Source: Ciona savignyi
Lineage: Eukaryota; Chordata; Ascidiacea; Phlebobranchia; Cionidae
Assembly (NCBI GenBank): GCA_000149265.1
Contig: CH002951.1
Location: forward strand, 83,143 to 147,142
Direction: 5' to 3'
DNA length: 64,000 nt
Shown here in pieces: positions 55,501 to 64,000 of this stretch (position 1 is its first letter; each line of letters opens with the position of its first letter). A program made the position numbers and the translations under genes. The notes under the pieces were generated by a model. That model had not been told where the DNA came from. It saw nothing but the letters and a program-made list of their open reading frames with translations, and made no database searches.

Positions 55501-56254
55501 TATCAAGTAATCTTTAACTTAATGGATCAAATTGGAATATAAAAAATTAATAAGGTTTTTCTTATAACTGCTATAGGCCAATATCATATTAAAGATTATT
55601 GGCTTATGATTAATTGTAGGCACCCAGGCATCGTTAAAAGTGATACCCGATGGTCAAGCCACTCTATGGTGGGCTGCTAAAGAGATGCAACTGGGTAAAA
55701 AATTATGCGATTATGTGGGGAAAAATGAAAAGACAAAAATTGTGGTGAAGTTACAAAAGAGGGGTACAGGTCCTCCAGGAAGAGAGCCAGTGGTTACCGA
55801 GGATGAAAAGAAACAGATGATGCTGCAAGCTTATCGAAGACAGGAAGATCTAAAAGTAAGATTTAGGAAGTTAAATTGTAATCTACAGTTGATGGGTATA
55901 TATAAGTTCAAGTCTCTTTGCCGAAAAATACAAAGGAGAAAAATTCCTGGACACAAGTAGAATGTTATATAAATATTTAGTGCCGGTACTATAGCTTATA
56001 CCGGTATGTGATGTAATATAAAGCAACTCCATATAATCATAACCTTGCATCTAAATTAGTTTGACTCATGGATTTGTATGTGATTTTTGGGACATTAGCA
56101 CATTGGTACATTTAAAAAACAAATAAATTTCCAGAAACTTCAAGAAATAGATGATGATAACCATCTAAATTCCCAATGGGCTGATAGCAATATGCTTAAA
56201 CGCCAATTCCAAGGGCTCAATAATATTGCATGGAGGCCTGGGAAGAACCTGTGA
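52549..56254 (+). CDS. CFAP298: CFAP298 (C21orf59 / Kurly), dynein arm assembly protein
   Basis: Cytoplasmic protein needed for outer dynein arm assembly and ciliary polarity; human mutations cause primary ciliary dyskinesia. Exons: 52549-52687, 54025-54130, 54426-54555, 55103-55253, 55620-55855, 56135-56254, giving 293 aa (human about 290). Seen: start MVRLHVKHGEESQFLYE (human MVLLHVKRGDESQFLLQ), HGILLPPNMMGLTDDQIVEL, the Gly-rich FCKDDIGRRNGQAPSTK, VTIVYPMGLPPHDPIKMEF, LWWAAKEMQLGKKLCDYVGK, and the end NIAWRPGKNL (human DIKWRPR). All exon phases agree. Divergently placed from the unknown gene at 47928-50245. Confidence 0.97.
52945..53136. mobile_element. MITE in CFAP298 intron 1
   Basis: Inverted ends AGGGGATTTCCCTGAGACTG (about 52953) and CAGTCTCAGGGAAATACCCT (about 53112), differing at one base over about 20 bp, around a 140-bp core. 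The target duplication is unclear. Related sequence continues to the right (53136-53345) with copies near 13600, 18738 and 19088. Confidence 0.75.
54838..54990 (-). repeat. Degenerate tRNA-SINE fragment, inverted
   Basis: In a CFAP298 intron. GAAGCTATTGCAGTGTGTTG, then GCAACATCCGTTAATTGTC and ACTAGCCAGTTG read as the complement of the SINE body. Head and tail are lost. Confidence 0.55.
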
Positions 56255-57051
56255 AAAACAACTTTTTTACCTTTTGGGCCATGTAAATAAATTTCTGTTT
56301 GTACCATACAGGTTTTGTTTTTGAAACAAAAATCGTTTACAGTAAAGGTTTCTAGTTTTTAATAATTATTGCAACTGATTTGCTCTTGTTGTCGTTTTCT
56401 ATGTACATATATATTTGTATTTAATTTTGTTTTTTTATTGATGTTTAATATAGCAATAACTCGAACACAGTGTATTATATCAGGTATATGCACAACTTTA
56501 ATAAGTCGAAATTTCTGAAGCTGTACTGATTCCGATATGTTTTAGATCGAAGTTTTGCTCATTTCATGTGTTGATGTTGACCCATTGACCAAGTATATCA
56601 GCTCCCAATGGAATAAATTATTAAATTATCCTTATTTTATTATAGGCATTGAAGGTATAATGCAGTATTAAAATAAAGTGTAGTGCCACAGTAACATAAA
56701 AAATCAAAAATGACACTTGCAACTAAAAATACCATAAAATAATGAAAGTTGCAATTAAAAATAAACCATAAATATTACATATAATCAACATATATGCAAA
56801 TAAATACTGAACAGGCAGATAAACACTGATTTTTACTGTTATTTATTCTAAAAATAAACCACTTTATATAGAAAATTAAAATATCAATACTGTAACTTTG
56901 ATTAAACACATTGATTAAAATTATGAATGCCAGTTTCACAATATAGATTCAAATAAGGAAAACGTTTGGAATTTTTTTTAACAATTTAAATTTAGTGCTT
57001 CTGTTTGTGAAGTTTTTGGTTATATTCCAGTCAAACTAAACAAACTTGATT
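56255..57051. other. Convergent 3' region between CFAP298 and the DM9 gene
   Basis: AT-rich, presumed 3' UTRs on both strands. AATAAAT-type signals are present. Nothing else recognised. Confidence 0.5.
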
Positions 57052-57717
57052 TTAATCTTCTTCTAAAAATCTTTTTAGCACCCCTGGTAGTGGCAGCTTG
57101 TTTATTAGTTTGTGATCTATTTTTTTACGGATTTTCCATTTGCAAATTTCCAAAAGCAACCCAGGTGATTCTTTCTGACAGAGTGCTTCATAGGTGGGAA
57201 AGTTGAATTCATTTCCGTTGTAGCATATATAGAGGCATTGGTGTGAAGGGTGGATTTTGCCTATACGTTTATCATTGTCTAATAATGAACGATTAGGCTG
57301 AAGAAATCTATATCTAGCCGTTTTTCCACCACTTAACGGTGTGCAAGTGCGACCAATGTATGTTATTTCTGAATTAGATTCAGTGCCTCCAATCAGTATG
57401 GTTCTCGGAACATTTCCATTTTCACTTCTTACCCAATGCAAGCTGTGTGGGTCTTGGCAAGTAAGAACTTCAAAGGTAGCGCTTGTTCTTTCTACACAAC
57501 CATATGGGAATAGAATTGTTTCGGCACTACTAGTTGTGAAGCCAGGTATCCATTTTGCATCAAACTTAGCACGAGCAATATAAATATTCCCAAAACCTAA
57601 TGGTTCAGTACATCCTACAATTGCGTGCTCCGGTAATCCTTGTCCTGCTGTACAAGAAACCCACGTTACGGGTTTCTTCGTTGTTGGAAACGATGGTCGT
57701 CCAAATATACCGGACAT
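57052..57717 (-). CDS. Tandem DM9-domain (DUF3421) protein, lectin-like
   Basis: Single open frame of 221 aa from the ATG at 57717-57715 (MSGIFGRPSF). It has two DM9 repeats. Repeat 1 (about residues 15-90) has GQGLPEHAIVG, IYIARAKF, LIPG-like WIPG, and FPYGCVERTSATFEVLTC. Repeat 2 (about 95-190) has LHWVRSENGNVPRTILIGG, TYIGRT, GKIHPSHQCLYICYNG and FNFPTYEALC. No signal peptide, so probably cytosolic. Characterised DM9 proteins include an oyster mannose-binding lectin and mosquito proteins induced by Plasmodium, so a role in recognition or defence is an inference. An acceptor-like TGGTACCAG about 30 nt upstream leaves open a further 5' exon and a longer N-terminus. The coding part is intronless here. 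Confidence 0.85.
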   Translation of the reverse strand: MSGIFGRPSFPTTKKPVTWVSCTAGQGLPEHAIVGCTEPLGFGNIYIARAKFDAKWIPGFTTSSAETILFPYGCVERTSATFEVLTCQDPHSLHWVRSENGNVPRTILIGGTESNSEITYIGRTCTPLSGGKTARYRFLQPNRSLLDNDKRIGKIHPSHQCLYICYNGNEFNFPTYEALCQKESPGLLLEICKWKIRKKIDHKLINKLPLPGVLKRFLEED

Positions 57718-57920
57718 TATGGTCTGTGGACACAACTTCTTTCTGGTACCATAAAGTAAAAGATAGAACTCTTGAGAATCGGGATTTCCCTAATTAGAAC
57801 ATTCACGTGATGTATTTGATTTATTATGACGTCATATTACAAGATTATAATAATAATATCAGTTCGCAGGTCCATTATTTATGTATTTTTTGTTTAAGTT
57901 TCTTAACGTAACACCCATCA

Positions 57921-58015
57921 TAGGATATTCATGTTTAACCCCGAGCATGGAAAAACCAAGGGGGTTAACACACCGGCAACAGTCAGATCACCTCGCGGCC
58001 ACCGTCTATGGCCAA
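57921..58015 (-). repeat. tRNA-SINE 3' fragment, inverted
   Basis: Complement of the SINE tail and 3' body (GGATATTCATGTTTAACCCC, AACCAAGGGGGTTAACACAC). Lies head-to-head with the full copy that follows. Confidence 0.75.
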
Positions 58016-58090
58016 CGACGGTCGGTGTTTTTGTCAGTTTTATCTATTAAACCTTTTGGTTGAAAGGCGGACCAGAACTGGCAACTCAGC

Positions 58091-58383
58091 CCGGCCCATC
58101 AGTCTAGCGGTTAAGTGCGTCGCCGTTCAATCGAAAGGTTGCAAGTGCGAAACTGGTCGCTAGCTAGTCGGTTGTGTTCTTGGGCAAGGCACTTAACGGA
58201 CATTGCCTGAACCCAGCAAATTAACGGGTTCTACCAAATTAAAGGAAAGTTTCCATACACAACACACTGCAATAGCTCCGGTAACTCGACAGTGGGCGCG
58301 AGGTGATGTGAAGATTGCCCGTGTGTTAACCCCTTGGTTTTTCCCACTCACGGGGATAAACATGAATATCCTATCCTATCCTA
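58091..58383 (+). mobile_element. tRNA-derived SINE, full length
   Basis: CCGGCCCATCAGTCTAGCGG head, GGTTGCAAGTGCGAAACTGG, TTGGGCAAGGCACTTAACGG, ACGGGGATAAACATGAATAT and four TATCC-type tail units. Confidence 0.93.
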
Positions 58384-58430
58384 ACTCATCGAGACGCAAA
58401 TTGGTTATACTGTAGGCCTACTGTTTGTTA

Positions 58431-58959
58431 TATTTGGTGGAATCCCGCTTGGAGACCACCTCGATAACACGACCACCTCTTTATCAGGACCACTTCAGTG
58501 CGGTCCCAAATAATTTACTATAGTAATGCATTGCATTCTGTTTCAATAACGCGACCACCCCGGTTTCCAGACCAGGTCCGCCATATTTTGGTCCAAAACT
58601 TCAATTTAACTCCGCTTAGGTGACCAAACGTGCTAAATAATTTGCCTTTGTCACCAAAATAATGAGGTTAAATTTCTTTTATGATCAAAACAATAAGAAT
58701 AAATGAGCGCGTACACACACACAAAGAAAATTGTGGCAAACAGAACTGACTTTTACAAGATAAATTTTAGTACCAACAGTTGTTTAAATTCATTCTGTAG
58801 TATAAAAATAATGGCATTTGGTAAAAAATTAGTTGAAAGGCAGACGTTTTATATGACGACAACCTGCTCCCAGGCAAAATTTACTAACACGACCACCCCG
58901 CTAACGTGACCGCTTGATGACGGTCCCATGGGTGGTCAGGTAAGCGGGGTTCCACTGTA
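58431..58959. mobile_element. pogo/Tigger-like MITE
   Basis: Left GGTGGAATCCCGCTTGGAGA, right TAAGCGGGGTTCCACTGTA: inverted CAGTGGAACCCCGCTTA-type ends typical of pogo/Tigger elements, with inner CGACCACC and AACACGACC motifs near both ends. Consistent with TA target sites. Left terminus eroded. No transposase. Confidence 0.75.
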
Positions 58960-58999
58960 TATCTTATTAACAAGGGAGTGTCAACCACGTGTAAGTCAC

Positions 59000-59427
59000 C
59001 ACTATTTTTAAAATCCACTTTTCTAGCTAAAGTTATTTAGGCAGAAAGTCGATTTTAAATTGCTTAATTTTTAACACGAAATAATTAGCAAAATTCCACG
59101 AACTTTTTTTACCAAAACAATAAGGTTACATTTCTCTTCGTATGAAATCGAAAAAGGACTGTGTGGAATGTCAACGAGTTGATTAAGACAAAATATCATT
59201 CGTGATTTTTTTATAAGTAGTGATTAAATGCATGCATAGTCATGTTTTATCTTCTTAAATGAAAAACCTAATTTCGTTTTTAAACTGTACATGCCTACAC
59301 CTACGAGCTAGCATTTAAAAAAACAATAGCTACAAACATATGCTCCAAAGCAAAATTTGCTAACACGACCTCCGCGCTAACGCGACCGTTTGATGACGGT
59401 CCCATGGGTAAGTGGGGTTTCACTGTA
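59000..59427. mobile_element. Second pogo/Tigger-like copy, left end missing
   Basis: Right end GGGTAAGTGGGGTTTCACTG and upstream CTAACACGACC..GATGACGGTCCCATGGG match 58890-58959; the preceding about 350 bp resemble the inner part of the first copy. Left inverted repeat not found. Confidence 0.65.
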
Positions 59428-59718
59428 AAATTATAAAATTAATTTTGTAATATTTATTATTAATATTCATGCATTCTTGTTGCCCGATCTTGTTTTGTAT
59501 ATTAAAAAACGTTTGGGGCTTTAACCGCTAAATAGAAAAATACCAAATATACTGTGAAAGTTTCCCGATCTTATGAAAATATTTAATCTATAAATAAGAT
59601 ATTATATTTTTTTTATATTATAAAATTCAATAAGGATGTCGTTTTCGCTAGATTTGAACCTCTCTGGCCACTGAAACTCCCAAAATGACTCCAGCCGAAC
59701 TCCGTCACGGTTAATTCT

Positions 59719-60232
59719 CAGAGTTGCCAGACGGAAAATCCGCCTTTCGGCCAAACTGTTTTTGCTTTACAGCCAATTTGTATCAAGTGCAAAATAAAGT
59801 ATTTAATTTAGCGAAATTGGGCTATTTATCTCTTAATTTGTTTAAAAATTGTATAATTTTAATTCCCTCCAGATTTATCCAACTCATTCAAATACTATAT
59901 AGTTACTAGTAGTGTTCCTTAATAAAGTTTCTATTAAGGGGCACTACTATATAGGAATGCCTACCATTATTATTTTATTTTTAAACGTCATAATCAGCTT
60001 TGTGATTTTGAATGAGACATAATATTAATTATTTCCATATTTATTTTTCCTTTATTTCTACTGTAGCGTAAAATTTATATGACACTTTGGCAAACAAATG
60101 GACACTACGCTTAAACGGCCAAATTCGGCCAGATTTTTCCGCACGGCCAAACTATTTTTTTGCGTCCGGTGCGATTTTGGTAGGGCCAAATTTCTAAAAT
60201 TTGGCCGCGAAAAAGACGAAATGGCAACACTG
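59719..60232. mobile_element. hAT-like MITE, 514 bp
   Basis: Ends CAGAGTTGCCAGACGG and CGAAATGGCAACACTG are imperfect inverted repeats. The flanks GTTAATTC and GTTGATTT match at six of eight bases, if one base is allowed at the left junction. The interior repeats CGGCCAAA-type motifs near both ends (59748, 60116, 60145). Confidence 0.65.
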
Positions 60233-60508
60233 GTTGATTTTATTATTGGTCACACGCGAGCACAGCGAAATATACAAAGCTGGTGAATAAGTCGTCTGTA
60301 CAGGTGAAAGCGAACTATGCACAGTTCTCGGTTAATTGCCATGTTAAAACGGTTGTCTTGCAGTAATAAATTGTTCTCTGCCCTTTACTTTTTGAGCGGT
60401 AAAATATCCTCTCAGCGCTAAGTCATTACTTGTTTATCTTAAAAGCGTTAAAACTCCTAGTCTTCAAAATTGCGGTTTTAACGATAAGGTTACTGCTTCA
60501 GTATATAA

Positions 60509-62196
<1,688 letters not shown>

Positions 62197-63334
62197 TTAT
62201 GTATGTATTTACTATTAAGTAAAGTATAAAAACTGATTGAAGTTGTGTGTTGGTATAAGTAATTAGATTTTTAATTACTCTTAGATAACTACACGTTTTA
62301 GGACAGTTACCTAGTTCTACTTTCTTGATTGTTGGTAAGGTTTTACAAAATAATGCCAAGGTCTGTTGAAGATTTCCCTAAGGTGAAAATGTAGTGCTGC
62401 ACATCCATCTAATCGAATTCATATAATCTATGCAAGATATAAAACACGCTTGTTCTATTCTGTCTTCCTGAGTGGGATCATGGGGCGTTTTACTAAGTAA
62501 TGCACTAGAAGTTCTTCATAAATATCCTGTAGGTGCACTAAATGTTAACAACAAAATATCATGTATCTTGTTCGACCGAATAGTTTAAAGAATTGCAGGT
62601 TTGAAACTGGTCGCTAGATGTTGGTTCTACTAAATTAAAGGAACGTCTAATCATGCAAATAGACTAAAATAGCTCCGGTAACCCGACGGTGGGCGCGAGG
62701 TAGTTTTAAAATTACTGTTGTGCGATCGTTTCGCTATCACAAGTTATCTGACGATTGCTCGCTTCTTGCGTTTTCTCATTCACGGGGATAAACGAGTATC
62801 CCATTCTATGACAGATGCAAGATATCGCAGTAGATTATTTTCTCTTCATCGGCTAACAACAACTTCATTATATATATGTAAGCTTTAGCGACAACTCCGG
62901 AACTTAGACATATAAAATGGCACCCGATTCGTTACGGATTAGCCCATAGTATGGGACATGGTTTGGTATGATTAGCGCATAGTATGCAGCCATGGTCGTA
63001 TTTTCATACCACATGGTACGGCGATTAAGCATATTATGGTTGATCGCCATATTTTGTAAAATCATCGCAATGGTTACGCATGACTTATTTTCAGATTAAA
63101 CAGTGTGTGGTAGCGTACGTTGGTGTAGCCTGAAAAGCTTCGGAGGATTAGTTAGAATTCCATTTTAGCATGTTCAATTGGGCAGTTACCGTTATTTTAG
63201 TGTGGTACATATTAAACTACCAAAACTACAGGTATTAGTAAAATGTTAAGCGACCGGTTAAGGTTGCCGGCTAATACTGTGTCCGAAGATGTCTGTGACA
63301 ACATCGTGGAAGTCGTTTGCTGCTACTAGGTAAG
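62197..63334. other. Non-coding right-hand region
   Basis: Contains a partial SINE (62570-62805). The stretch 62920-63060 has several diverged repeats of CATAGTATG/CATGGT-like words. No gene seen. Confidence 0.5.
62570..62805 (+). repeat. tRNA-SINE, internally rearranged fragment
   Basis: TTGCAGGTTTGAAACTGGTC, GGTTCTACTAAATTAAAGGA, AATAGCTCCGGTAACCCGAC and CATTCACGGGGATAAAC in order. Much of the middle is deleted, with a short insertion near 62705. Confidence 0.75.
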
Positions 63335-63394
63335 ATTGTGTACTGACATCATAGCATCACTAGGCTAGTTTTGTGTAGACACTAAACTGAGTGT

Positions 63395-64000
63395 TGTACG
63401 GCAATACTGGGTAAGGTTGTAGGGCAACACTAGGTAATGTTATGTGGCAATACTAAGTGAGGTTGTATCCTAATCTGTCTGATGTTTCCGGCAATACTGG
63501 GAAAGATTGTGTGCCAATAGTGGGTAAGGTTGTGCGGCAATACTGGGTGATGTTTTACGGCAATACTGGTTGAGGTTGCACGGCAATACCGAGTGATGTT
63601 GCATGGCAATACTGGGTGATGTTGTACGGCAATACTTGGTGATGGTATACGGCAATACTGGTTGAGATTATACGGTAATACTGGGTGAGGTTGCACGGCA
63701 ATACTGGGTGATGTTGCACCATACGGCAATAGTGGGTAGAGTTGTGCGGCAATACTGGGTGAGGTTGTCCGGCAATACTGGGTGAGACTGTACAGCAATA
63801 CTGGGTGAGGCTGTACGGCAATACTGGGTGAGGTTATACGGCAATACTGGGCAATATTGTACGGCAATACTGGGTGAGACTGTACAGCAATACTGGGTAA
63901 GGTTGTACAGCAATACTGGGTGAGGTGTGAGGTTGTGCGGCAATACTGTGTGAGGTTGTATGACAACACTGGGTAAGCTTGTACGGCAATACTGGGCGAT
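63395..64000. repeat. 23-bp minisatellite, about 25 copies, continues past the window
   Basis: Unit GGTTGTACGGCAATACTGGG followed by TGA, with many point variants and some short units; degenerate copies may begin near 63335. On the minus strand all three frames are open for long stretches because the unit lacks stops there. The resulting overlapping frames (63430-63969 and others) encode periodic TQYCRTTSPSIA-like peptides and are not genes. Confidence 0.95.

Noticed and set aside
63430..63969. Long minus-strand open frame (179 codons) with periodic QYCRTTSPSIA peptides
   Set aside because: It is the translation of a 23-bp tandem repeat; all three frames are open with the same peptides, so it is not evidence for a gene.

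Overview
The window is animal genomic DNA, AT-rich, with multi-exon genes, GT-AG introns and many interspersed repeats. It is best explained as an ascidian of the genus Ciona, probably C. intestinalis/robusta. The evidence is single-copy orthologues of chordate genes (ATRIP, ANKRD42, DAW1, CFAP298, PRMT3), many copies of a tRNA-derived SINE ending in TATCC repeats that resembles the composite SINE reported for Ciona, and a short-LTR Ty3/gypsy element. Species assignment is inference; no database was used. All gene models were read by eye from splice sites, reading-frame phase and recalled family sequences. For every complete multi-exon model the summed coding length is a multiple of three.

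Layout: (1) <1-9122, minus: ATRIP, the ATR partner in the DNA-damage checkpoint; its last exon(s) lie beyond the left edge. (2) 9123-12977: intergenic, with SINE fragments, a hAT-type MITE and a 24-bp minisatellite. (3) 12978-28170, plus: a 25-exon gene for a CUB + 10 EGF + single transmembrane protein with a long unrecognised cytoplasmic tail. Its fourth intron holds a broken gypsy retrotransposon, a SINE and a hAT MITE. (4) 28171-31501: intergenic. (5) 31502-36457, plus: ANKRD42. (6) 36458-40283: intergenic, rich in MITEs. (7) 40284-47036, plus: DAW1. (8) 47928-50245, minus: an unrecognised 241-aa protein, tail-to-tail with DAW1 and head-to-head with the next gene. (9) 52549-56254, plus: CFAP298. 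(10) 57052-57717, minus: a tandem DM9-domain protein. (11) 57718-60571: SINEs, pogo/Tigger-like and hAT-like elements. (12) 60572-62196, plus: an intronless, near-full-length PRMT3 copy with two single-base insertions. (13) about 63395 to the right edge: a 23-bp minisatellite.

DAW1 and CFAP298 both act in axonemal dynein delivery and assembly. With the unknown gene between them they form a 16-kb block that may be a ciliary gene neighbourhood. The other genes (checkpoint, adhesion/receptor, lectin-like, methyltransferase) have no obvious shared pathway. The most original items are the CUB-EGF receptor-like protein, a non-autonomous DNA transposon family with ends CC(C/A)GTATGGAAAG present three times with perfect 8-bp target duplications, the unknown gene beside CFAP298, and the frameshifted intronless PRMT3.
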